Source: Cyclobacterium sp. SYSU L10401
GTDB taxonomy: Bacteria; Bacteroidota; Bacteroidia; Cytophagales; Cyclobacteriaceae
Length of the DNA: 64,000 bases
Direction: 5' to 3'
Assembly: GCF_010993705.1 (NCBI RefSeq)
Contig: NZ_WOFO01000003.1
Span: 435,500-499,499 of the forward strand
Shown here: positions 8,491 to 15,607 of the stretch, piece after piece
Numbering within the stretch: the stretch's first letter is position 1
Layout: every line of letters starts with the position of its first letter
The notes under the pieces: generated by a model
Database searches by the model: none
What the model saw: only the letters and a program-made list of their open reading frames with translations
Told to the model about the DNA's origin: nothing
Made by a program: the position numbers and the translations under genes

Positions 8491-9153
8491 TTATCCTTTC
8501 ACTTCATGGACTACCTGAATGGCTTTTTCGGCCATTTGCTGAATTTTGGGGTAGTCCTTTTCCTGAAGCAGGCTTTTGCTGACCAACTTACTACCCATAC
8601 CTACAGCGCATACGCCAGCCTTAAACCAGGATTCAATGTTGTCCCTGTCCAGAGATACCCCACCGGTAGGCATAAACAGCAGGTTGGGGAATAGTGCCTT
8701 GATGGCAGACATAAATCCAGGGCCCAGCATATCGCCTGGAAAGAGCTTGATCATTTTGGCTCCCATATTTTCCGCTTTGATAATCTCAGAGGGTGTCATG
8801 CAACCGGGAATCCAAAGCATGTCATGCTGATCGGCTATTTCCGCCACTTCCTCTACCAAACCCGGACAAATGATGAAATCTGCCCCGGCAGCAATGTAGG
8901 TACTGGCCATTTCCTTGTTTTTGATGGTTCCAATGCCCAATAGCAAATCCTTCATTTCTGCATTTCTGAGGGCAACCATTTTCTTGAAGTTATGCAAGGC
9001 GGCCTCACCCCGGTTGGTATATTCTACCATTCGGATCCCCGCTGCATAAAGGGCCTTTAACACTTCCAGGCTTACGGTTTCATCTTTATCAAAATACAAG
9101 GGAAGAATCCCCTGTTCCGGTATTTTTTTTAAAATTGATGCTTTGTCACTCAT
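8491..9153 (-). CDS. eda: 2-dehydro-3-deoxy-phosphogluconate (KDPG) aldolase
   Basis: 220 residues from the ATG at 9153 (MSDKASILKKI); an upstream ATG at 9198 would add 15 unconserved residues. The enzyme splits KDPG into pyruvate and glyceraldehyde 3-phosphate. Family landmarks are VEYTNRG with catalytic Glu45, GIGTIKN, FIICPGLVEEV, WIPGCMTPSEI and MIKLFPG, whose Lys136 forms the Schiff base; FMPTGGV near residue 160 closes the phosphate site. All are intact. It is the last gene of a three-gene leftward unit with kdgK and a YhcH-like gene, so the product of the kinase feeds directly into it. Confidence 0.93.
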   Translation of the reverse strand: MSDKASILKKIPEQGILPLYFDKDETVSLEVLKALYAAGIRMVEYTNRGEAALHNFKKMVALRNAEMKDLLLGIGTIKNKEMASTYIAAGADFIICPGLVEEVAEIADQHDMLWIPGCMTPSEIIKAENMGAKMIKLFPGDMLGPGFMSAIKALFPNLLFMPTGGVSLDRDNIESWFKAGVCAVGMGSKLVSKSLLQEKDYPKIQQMAEKAIQVVHEVKG

Positions 9154-9240
9154 TTCGATAGGGGTTTTGTAAAAGTACAGTAAATTGATTGTACCCATTC
9201 AACGTTAAATGGAACTGAGGTTCAGTTCATTTAAAGCTTG

Positions 9241-9693
9241 TTATAATTTAACTTTGACTACCATTTTTTTGATTTCGCCTTCTCCGATCATGGGTGAATG
9301 TACATCTTCAGGGAATAACACCACAAACTGACCGGGTTGCATGCCAAAATACATTTCCGGGGCTTCGGCATAGAAAGAAACATCTTTTTCAGGATTGTAT
9401 GCTCCCTTCACCGCTTTGCAGGAGGCTCTTGGTTTCCAGCCTATGCTTTCTTCTCCCGAAATCAATACCTGAATGTCGATGTGCCGGTCATGGCACTCAA
9501 ACTTTTCATTGGACTCTTCAGCCGATTTGGCTGCTTTGGTAAATACGGCTGCAGTCAGGGAATCTCCTTCAATTTCATATTTCCCATCTGCCATGCCTTC
9601 CAGATTTTGTGCATTGATATAGGCAAAGGCCCTTTCAAAAAGGGGATGCACACAATGGTATTTTTGGCTATTTGCCAGGGTATCCAGTATCAT
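9241..9693 (-). CDS. YhcH/YjgK/YiaL family protein (DUF386)
   Basis: 150 residues. Features of the family are MILDTLANSQKYHCVHPLFERAFAYI at the start, KFECHDRHIDIQVLISGEESIGW in the middle and VVLFPEDVHSPMIGEGEIKKMVVKV near the end. The HDRHIDIQ, E and PEDVHxP residues form the presumed metal site of this cupin-like beta-barrel. Members are associated with sugar-acid and sialic-acid metabolism and may act on anomers of released sugars, but the reaction is not settled. It lies 11 bp after kdgK and 87 bp before eda (allowing for the internal eda start), so it is probably cotranscribed and works on uronate-derived substrates. Confidence 0.88.
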   Translation of the reverse strand: MILDTLANSQKYHCVHPLFERAFAYINAQNLEGMADGKYEIEGDSLTAAVFTKAAKSAEESNEKFECHDRHIDIQVLISGEESIGWKPRASCKAVKGAYNPEKDVSFYAEAPEMYFGMQPGQFVVLFPEDVHSPMIGEGEIKKMVVKVKL

Positions 9694-9704
9694 AAAGCTT
9701 ACAA

Positions 9705-10730
9705 TTAACGCTGTACCCGACCACTGGCATCACCACCCATCAGCACCTTGACTTCAGCCAGGGTAGCATGGTTCATGTCACCTGGAATGGTATGCTTCAA
9801 GGCTGAGGCTGCAACAGCAAATTCACAGGCATCCTTCATGGCCATTTTTTCTACCAAACCATAAATAAAACCACTGGCGAAAGAATCCCCACCGCCTACG
9901 CGATCCACGATTCGCACATCGTACTTTTTGGAGTGGTAAAATTCGTTGCCATCATACACCAGGGCACTCCAGCCATTGTCCGAAGCACTGTAACTTTCCC
10001 TAAGGGTAGAGGCGATGTATTTGAAGCCGAATTTCTCCTTCATTTGCTTGAACACGTCCTTGTATCCCTCCAGGTTCAGCTCCCCTTTGGTAACATCCGT
10101 TTCATTGCTTTTAAAACCAAGGGTGGTTTCGGCATCTTCTTCGTTGCCTATGCATACATCCACGTATTGACAGAGCCTTGTCATTACTTCTTTTGCCTTT
10201 TCCTTGCTCCACAATTTCTTGCGGTAATTCAGGTCAATGCTGGTAGTTACACCTTTGGCTTTGGCTGCTTTTAGGGCTGCTTCGGTCAAAGCTGCTGCTT
10301 TATCGCTCAAGGCAGGGGTAATCCCTGTGGTATGGAACCAAACCGCTCCATCGAAAATTTTGTCAAAATCAAAATCAGCAATCTCCGCTTCTGCTATGGA
10401 AGCGTCAGCCCTGTCATATACTACTTGAGAAGCCCTCATGGAGGCCCCGGTTTCCAAAAAGTAAATGCCTAGTCTTTTTCCTCCTTTGGCAATGAATTGG
10501 GTATCCACACCATACCTTCTCAAATGATTGATGGCAGATTGGCCAATAGGGTTGTCCGGTACTTTGGTTACAAAGGTTCCTTCCAGCCCGTAATTACACA
10601 GAGCTCCAGCTACATTTGCCTCGCCACCGCCGTAAGTAATGTCAAAAGTGTCAGTTTGAACAAAACGTTTAAAGTCAGGGGTTGAGAGACGAAGCATTAC
10701 TTCACCAAGGGTTACGACTTTTTTGGACAT
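9705..10730 (-). CDS. kdgK: 2-keto-3-deoxygluconate kinase (PfkB family)
   Basis: 341 residues. The N-terminal MSKKVVTLGEVMLRLSTPDF with the following YGGGEANVAGALCNYGLEGTFVTKVPDNPIG is the PfkB substrate-binding half; near the C-terminus RIVDRVGGGDSFASGFIYGLV is PfkB signature 2 with the catalytic Asp in GGGD. The Gly-rich motif has VGGGD instead of the usual VGAGD, a variant often seen in KDG kinases. The enzyme phosphorylates KDG to KDPG with ATP in the cytoplasm. Its place as first gene of the kdgK-yhcH-eda unit gives the second half of uronate breakdown (pectin, alginate or glucuronate). No uronate isomerase or regulator is adjacent. Confidence 0.92.
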   Translation of the reverse strand: MSKKVVTLGEVMLRLSTPDFKRFVQTDTFDITYGGGEANVAGALCNYGLEGTFVTKVPDNPIGQSAINHLRRYGVDTQFIAKGGKRLGIYFLETGASMRASQVVYDRADASIAEAEIADFDFDKIFDGAVWFHTTGITPALSDKAAALTEAALKAAKAKGVTTSIDLNYRKKLWSKEKAKEVMTRLCQYVDVCIGNEEDAETTLGFKSNETDVTKGELNLEGYKDVFKQMKEKFGFKYIASTLRESYSASDNGWSALVYDGNEFYHSKKYDVRIVDRVGGGDSFASGFIYGLVEKMAMKDACEFAVAASALKHTIPGDMNHATLAEVKVLMGGDASGRVQR

Positions 10731-11038
10731 GATTTTTTGAACTGTTTAATTATTAATTGAAATAATGATTTGAAAGCTTATTTGGTTAGCTTTTCGAAAG
10801 CAATTATGCTACAAAAGCCCTTTTCAAGACAAGACTACTGCTTTATTTTCTAAAAACCAAATAAGATCCCTGGTTCAGAAAGTATTTGATTCGTTATCAA
10901 TCAGATAGGCTTTGGCTACCTATTGCCTGCCATTTTAAATGGGTTGGCTACCGGAAAATCATTCGGCCCAAAGGTTAAAAAAACAGTAGCAGGATCATGG
11001 TTCGGATACAAAATCCTGATTCAATTATTGGAATTGAT
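10731..11038. other. Upstream region of the kdgK operon
   Basis: 308 bp between the end of the DUF1456 gene and the kdgK start; both genes run leftward. It must hold the kdgK promoter. AT-rich near the kdgK start; no operator, terminator or small gene could be supported. Confidence 0.35.
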
Positions 11039-11509
11039 TTAGTCCTGATGGCTTCCTCGGTATCTTTTTTGCATCCCCTGAAGAAAATTACGCATGATCT
11101 GGTCCTTACAAAGGCGGTATTGGTTTTGCTCCGGTTTCCTGAAAAAGGCACTCAATTCATGTTTGCTGATTTTTCGACCGGCCAGGTCCAATATCTCCAA
11201 CATGTCTTCATCATTCAGCTGCAAGGCTATTTTTAGCTTTCTCAAAATGATGTTATTGGTTAGCCGGCTCTCTGGTACGGGCGGGGCACCTTCTTTTTTA
11301 CCCCTTTTATAATTGATCAGACCATTTAAAAAAACAGCCAGCTTGAAATCATTGAGCGGATGAAAGGCTTCATCGTCATTTTTTTTCAGCCAATCGCTGA
11401 CTTCAGCACGGGTAACTTCCAGGTTGCCTAGAGCAAAAATACGCATCATCTGATCGTCACCGAAGTCAAAAGTATACCGCAGGCTACGTAAGATATCGTT
11501 GTTGTGCAT
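11039..11509 (-). CDS. DUF1456 (YehS-like) protein
   Basis: 156 residues made of two copies of the DUF1456 unit. The first starts NNDILRSLRYTFDFGDDQMMRIFALGNLEVTRAEVSDWLKKNDDEAF and the second starts TNNIILRKLKIALQLNDEDMLEILDLAGRKISKHELSAFFRKPEQNQYRLCKDQIMRNFLQG, both ending in the conserved FLNGL/FLQGM segment. The family is cytoplasmic and uncharacterised. The gene stands alone with about 220 bp before its divergent neighbour. Confidence 0.88.
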   Translation of the reverse strand: MHNNDILRSLRYTFDFGDDQMMRIFALGNLEVTRAEVSDWLKKNDDEAFHPLNDFKLAVFLNGLINYKRGKKEGAPPVPESRLTNNIILRKLKIALQLNDEDMLEILDLAGRKISKHELSAFFRKPEQNQYRLCKDQIMRNFLQGMQKRYRGSHQD

Positions 11510-11735
11510 GGGACATAAAGGTAGGAAAAGTGATTAATTTGTTCTACAAAAGTCTGCTTAACTTTATAACTTACCCGGTAAATAGTCGATCAGGAAGAAA
11601 TATCAAGTTCCTATCGATCGGGCCTCAGGATAAAAAACTAGCCAAGTCCGGTTACCAGAACTAACTAATGGAGATAAGGAAACGGATAGCAGTATCACCT
11701 GTTTATTTGGTGAATAAAAATAATACCTTCAGGTG

Positions 11736-12530
11736 ATGAAAAACGAAACGTTTACGCTAATCACCGGCGCCAGCATGGGCATAGGGAAGGCCTTTGCTTT
11801 TACCTGCGCCAAAAGAGGCATGAACCTACTGTTGGTAGCCCTTCCAGATGCGCTTTTGGAAGAAGTACAACGTGAGCTTCAAACCTTGTATCCAATAAAG
11901 GTGATGGTTTATGGCACCGATCTCACTGCCGAAGGAGCTGTATTGAAATTGGCGGATTTTTGCAAGGAGAAGCAGCTTGGAATAAACATGCTGATCAACA
12001 ATGCCGGAATGGGGGCAGGGGGGAGGTTTGAAAATATTCCCCTGGATAAATACCTGCAGATTGTAAACCTGAACAACAAGGTTTTGGTATTGATGTGCCA
12101 TTATTTCCTTCCGGTCCTGATTCAGCATGAACATGCCTATATGTTGAATATGAGCAGCATGGAAGCTACCCTGCCGCTGCCCTACAAAGCCGTGTATACC
12201 GGTTCCAAAAATTTCGTATATGCTTTCTCCCTGGCATTGAGGGAAGAGCAAAGGCATGGCCCCTTAACGGTTTCGGTCGTATGTCCGGGTCCGGTCATGA
12301 CCAATCCTGATGCCTTAAAACGCATGGATGCCCATGGCAACCGGGCCAAATGGGTGCTTTGCCGTCCGGAAGAGGTAGCTGAGTATGGGCTTGATGGATT
12401 ACTGAAGGGGAAAAATATCCTCATCCCTGGCAAAGTCAATTGGTTTCTCGTAAAACTGATGAAATTATGCCCGACAGGATTAAAAATGAGGCTTTTGGAA
12501 AGGCTTTTTCGGGTATATAGTACGCATTAG
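11736..12530 (+). CDS. Short-chain dehydrogenase/reductase (SDR), classical type
   Basis: 264 residues from the ATG at 11736; the longer reading uses GTG at 11733. The cofactor motif TGASMGIGKAF (TGxxxGIG) lies at residues ~9-19, NNAGMGAGG near 90, the catalytic Ser in LNMSSMEA and the Tyr-x3-Lys in YTGSKNFV near 155. Following VVCPGPVMTNPD is the usual post-catalytic loop. It is similar to the DltE/YqjQ-like 'SDR family' oxidoreductases; the substrate is unknown. It is convergent with, and only 2 bp from, another SDR gene on the opposite strand, but the two proteins belong to different subgroups and are not a recent duplication. Confidence 0.85.
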   Translation: MKNETFTLITGASMGIGKAFAFTCAKRGMNLLLVALPDALLEEVQRELQTLYPIKVMVYGTDLTAEGAVLKLADFCKEKQLGINMLINNAGMGAGGRFENIPLDKYLQIVNLNNKVLVLMCHYFLPVLIQHEHAYMLNMSSMEATLPLPYKAVYTGSKNFVYAFSLALREEQRHGPLTVSVVCPGPVMTNPDALKRMDAHGNRAKWVLCRPEEVAEYGLDGLLKGKNILIPGKVNWFLVKLMKLCPTGLKMRLLERLFRVYSTH

Positions 12531-12532
12531 CA

Positions 12533-13393
12533 TTATTGGGGGAAATAGGTTTTTATCCCACACATGTCCATACTCAAATCCCAGAGTCGGGCTGCTCCCA
12601 CAGGCGAATCAGCCAGAGAGGAGGCACTTTTGATTTTGCAGTTGTCCCAATATTTTCCCGATATTCCTTTTACTTCTTCCGCACTGGCAAGGTAAACACT
12701 GGTTGCTGCCCCTTTTTCTGGAGACTTGCCGACCAGCCTTCTGATTTTCCACATCAGGCCATGAAAAGAAAAGGTATGCTTGAGGCCAATATCTGTTTTG
12801 ACCAATCCAGGCTGCACAGCATGGATAGACAGTTTATTGTCTGTTTTTCTTTTTTCGAATTCATAAGTAAAAAGTACGTTGGCCAGTTTGGATTGGGCAT
12901 AGGCCCTTAATCCATGGTACTTTTTGCTTAAATTGACATCATCAAAATGAATTTTACCGTGAAAATGAGAATCTGAACTTATATTAATGATTCTCGGGTC
13001 TTCCGCTTGCTGCAGGACTGGAAGTAACAAATGGGTAAGCAAAAAAGGGGACAGGTGGTTGATGGCAAATTGCCTTTCAATACCATCTTCGGTAAGGCCG
13101 AATTCAGAAAACCATGCCCCTGCATTATTGATCAATACATCAATTTTTGGATACTTTGAGATGATCTCTTTGGCGACCTTCCTCACTTGCTTTTGGGAGG
13201 AAAGATCCGCAATGGCCTGGTCAATTTTAGCTTCCGGATAGGTTTTAATGATTTCATTTTTTGCCTTTTCGGCTTTTTCAGCAGATCGGCATAACATGAT
13301 TACATGAAAACCCTTTATGCACAGCTCTTTGGCGGTTTCATACCCAATTCCTGAATTAGCTCCTGTAACCAGGCAAATTTTTCCCTTCATCAT
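12533..13393 (-). CDS. Short-chain dehydrogenase, retinol-dehydrogenase-like SDR
   Basis: 286 residues. TGANSGIGYETAKEL near the N-terminus is the nucleotide-binding motif, with NNAGAW near residue 90, NISSDSHFHG (catalytic Ser) and YAQSKLANVLFTYE (Tyr-x3-Lys) following, then VQPGLVKTDIG. The LTEDGIERQFAINHLSPFLLTHLLLP stretch is typical of the RDH11-14-like branch. The reaction is probably reduction or oxidation of a hydrophobic alcohol/aldehyde with NADP(H); the actual substrate is not visible. A cysteine/hydrophobic tail (LWDLSMDMCGIKTYFPQ) closes the protein. Divergent to the N-terminal glutamine amidase gene. Confidence 0.85.
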   Translation of the reverse strand: MMKGKICLVTGANSGIGYETAKELCIKGFHVIMLCRSAEKAEKAKNEIIKTYPEAKIDQAIADLSSQKQVRKVAKEIISKYPKIDVLINNAGAWFSEFGLTEDGIERQFAINHLSPFLLTHLLLPVLQQAEDPRIINISSDSHFHGKIHFDDVNLSKKYHGLRAYAQSKLANVLFTYEFEKRKTDNKLSIHAVQPGLVKTDIGLKHTFSFHGLMWKIRRLVGKSPEKGAATSVYLASAEEVKGISGKYWDNCKIKSASSLADSPVGAARLWDLSMDMCGIKTYFPQ

Positions 13394-13554
13394 CCAAATT
13401 CGATGGTTTGTAGGTAAAAATGAAAATTTTAAAACAGGGGATCAAGAAAAAGACGTATTATAAAATTAAATGATGGGTTATAAAATTGTTTCCTCAAAAA
13501 TCCCCGGCACATTCAGGCGTTCTCCCATCATTTTGTTTTAGCTTTGCGCTCCCA

Positions 13555-14097
13555 ATGGAGAAAACCAATTATAAGTATACCAAAAATTATTGCGAGGAAA
13601 ATGTATGGCAATTGTGCAAGCATCCGGATTTCCAATCCCTGGATAAAAAAGTACTGGTCATTTCCAATATAAGTAAAAATTGTCCTTTTTGGGCTCATCA
13701 CCCCATTCCAGAAAGAAATCCGGTTTGGTGGGATTACCATGTGGTCCTTATGGCAAGGGAGAACGGCCGGTGGAGGGTATACGATTTTGATTCTACCCTT
13801 GATTTCCCGTCAGACCTGGGCACCTATTTCAACCAAACATTTCAATCGGAAAATTTGCCTGAGGCCACAGCACCGCTTTTTAAATGCTTTACCGCAAGCC
13901 ATTTTACCGATTACTTTTTTTCTGACAGGAGCCACATGAAAGATGCTTCCGGAAACTGGATATTCACCCCGCCATCATGGCCAAACATTGAACATGCGCT
14001 AGGCAATAAGCTGGAAATGAAAGAGATTTTGGATTTTAGCGAATCGAGCCAACATGAAGTTTTACTGCTGGATGAATTGAAAATTAGCTACCTGTAG
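13555..14097 (+). CDS. Protein N-terminal glutamine amidohydrolase (NTAQ1-like)
   Basis: 180 residues from the ATG at 13555; a TTG start at 13486 would add 23 residues of no resemblance. The protein matches the eukaryotic N-terminal glutamine amidase family along its length: YCEENVWQLC (Cys13), NPVWWDYHVVLMA (His62), VYDFDSTLDFP (Asp77) and DRSHMKDASGNWIFTPPSWPNI near residue 130. Cys13, His62 and Asp77 line up in order and spacing with the Cys-His-Asp triad of human NTAQ1. The family converts N-terminal Gln of proteins to Glu with release of ammonia, a first step in the eukaryotic Arg/N-degron pathway. In a bacterium the downstream use is unclear; no aminoacyl-transferase (aat/bpt) or clpS gene is nearby. 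Confidence 0.85.
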   Translation: MEKTNYKYTKNYCEENVWQLCKHPDFQSLDKKVLVISNISKNCPFWAHHPIPERNPVWWDYHVVLMARENGRWRVYDFDSTLDFPSDLGTYFNQTFQSENLPEATAPLFKCFTASHFTDYFFSDRSHMKDASGNWIFTPPSWPNIEHALGNKLEMKEILDFSESSQHEVLLLDELKISYL

Positions 14098-14137
14098 CAA
14101 TCATTTCATCAGGCCTGAAATCCGAAAGGTATTCGTT

Positions 14138-14536
14138 TTATTCTTTTTGGCTGGCCTTTAATTCTTCTTTTGCCTGTTGAATGTGGGGATACAGGTCATA
14201 CGTTGGATAAAACTCTGTGGAGAATGCCCCCCAGACGCTTTTTTCAACCGCTATATTGAGATTGCGGAGTTCACTGGCAGGGATTCTAAGCGTTACTACC
14301 TGCCCGATACCCATCATGACGTACCAATTGACGACTTTGGCGGAGGGGGGTGGGAAATCTTCCAAAAAACCATTTTTATCCCTGATTTCCTTAAGCTCTT
14401 CGATATTTTTATCCTGATGGTGTTTCATAAAGATGGTAATCATCAGGCTATCCGATTGGGTTTCTCCTTCGGGGCTTTGTCCGAAAGATAATACTGCGAG
14501 TGAAAGGAGGGTAAGGGTAATTAAAAGTGCTTTCAT
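14138..14536 (-). CDS. Small secreted protein of unknown function
   Basis: 132 residues with a clear signal peptide (MKALLITLTLLSLAVLSFGQ). The mature part has a beta-alpha pattern, SLMITIFMKHHQDKNIEELKEIRDKNGFLEDFPPP, then WYVMMGIGQVVTLRIPASELRNLNIAVEKSVWGAFSTEFYPTYDLYPHIQQAKEEL. The general shape recalls small dimeric alpha-beta barrel (muconolactone-isomerase or YCII-like) proteins, but no signature is strong. Function not recognised. It is convergent with the glutamine amidase gene. Confidence 0.6.
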   Translation of the reverse strand: MKALLITLTLLSLAVLSFGQSPEGETQSDSLMITIFMKHHQDKNIEELKEIRDKNGFLEDFPPPSAKVVNWYVMMGIGQVVTLRIPASELRNLNIAVEKSVWGAFSTEFYPTYDLYPHIQQAKEELKASQKE

Positions 14537-14734
14537 GATAAAGAATAATTAAGTTGATAAATGTAATTTATGTCCCTGAAATTCAATCCATAAGAACCGT
14601 TTTTCTTTTGATCGTTGCAATGATGGATTGAAAACCATAAGGAATCCTTTGATATTCGTTGTCAGGTTTCTTTTCAAACCGGTTCCTTTATGAGTGATCA
14701 TCAATCTTGATCAATAGGGGTATTTTAATCCCAT

Positions 14735-15607
14735 TTAATTTTTTAGGGGTTTATGGAGATCTGCTTCCAGCAACCGAAAAGCTGCTTCAAAATCAATGTA
14801 CGCTTCCAGGTCCTTTAAAGAAAGCACCTGGTATCCTTCCTTACTCAGAAAGTCCAGGTACCGGGCAAATCGTTCCGGTGAGGTGTTTACCCAGGGATGT
14901 TCCAGGTCTGGGACCCCATGAATGGTTAAAATGACTACCTTTCCATTTTTGGCTTTTTTCAACGCATCGAAAATCATTGCTTCATTCGTATCATCTGTAG
15001 CCCAGCTGGGTAGGAGGTAGGGATGATCGGCCAAGGGATCGTAAACCCGGCTTCCCCCGGCCCGTGCAATCCGGTAGTTTTTCTCCTTCAGCACCGCCAA
15101 CACCGTTTCACTCATGCTGTACCCGGGATAGGCAAAGCTGATAGGCTGCTGCATGGCCAGGGAATCCATTTTTTCTTCAATGTATTCGATTTGTTGCCGG
15201 ATCTCTTCCTTGGGAAGGTTTCCTACCCCTGCATGCGTATGGGTATGATTGGCGACTTCAAATCCCATCCGGTCCAGGGCCTGCATCTGCCGCCAGTTCA
15301 TGTACTTGCTGCTGTCCGCATGGTTGGGCGGAAATTCGCAGACAAAAAAGGTGGCGCCAAAGCCTTTTTCCTTCAGCAGCGGCGCTACGTGGGAATAATG
15401 ACTGGCGGGTGCATCGTCAAATGTCAATACTACCGTTTTATCCGGAATAGGTTTCCTGAGGATTTGTGCCTCGATTAATCCTGGTGTAAACCAGACCAAA
15501 CTGATCAGAAAAATCCGGTAGGCCCATTTTTCTGCCACAGGCACTTGCTTCCGGAATGAGTGACTGCATCGCAACCACTTTCTGCCTGCTACCTTTTTAT
15601 CGCGCAT
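14735..15607 (-). CDS. Polysaccharide deacetylase (NodB homology domain, CE4-like)
   Basis: 290 residues. An N-terminal membrane/secretion segment (AYRIFLISLVWFTPGLIEAQ) precedes a NodB domain: VVLTFDDAPASHYSHVAPLLKEKGFGATFFV carries the catalytic and metal Asp pair (TFDDAP), and FEVANHTHTHAGV carries the metal-binding HxxxH. ISFAYPGYSMSETVL and VVILTIHGVPD supply motifs 3 and 5. Such enzymes remove N- or O-acetyl groups from polymers such as chitin, peptidoglycan or xylan, outside the inner membrane. The gene start overlaps the end of the large dehydrogenase-like gene by 11 bp, so the two are probably cotranscribed and translationally coupled. Confidence 0.88.
   Translation of the reverse strand: MRDKKVAGRKWLRCSHSFRKQVPVAEKWAYRIFLISLVWFTPGLIEAQILRKPIPDKTVVLTFDDAPASHYSHVAPLLKEKGFGATFFVCEFPPNHADSSKYMNWRQMQALDRMGFEVANHTHTHAGVGNLPKEEIRQQIEYIEEKMDSLAMQQPISFAYPGYSMSETVLAVLKEKNYRIARAGGSRVYDPLADHPYLLPSWATDDTNEAMIFDALKKAKNGKVVILTIHGVPDLEHPWVNTSPERFARYLDFLSKEGYQVLSLKDLEAYIDFEAAFRLLEADLHKPLKN

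Noticed and set aside
11736..13393. Two SDR genes as a recent duplication
   Set aside because: Their motifs and lengths place them in different SDR branches; they only happen to converge.
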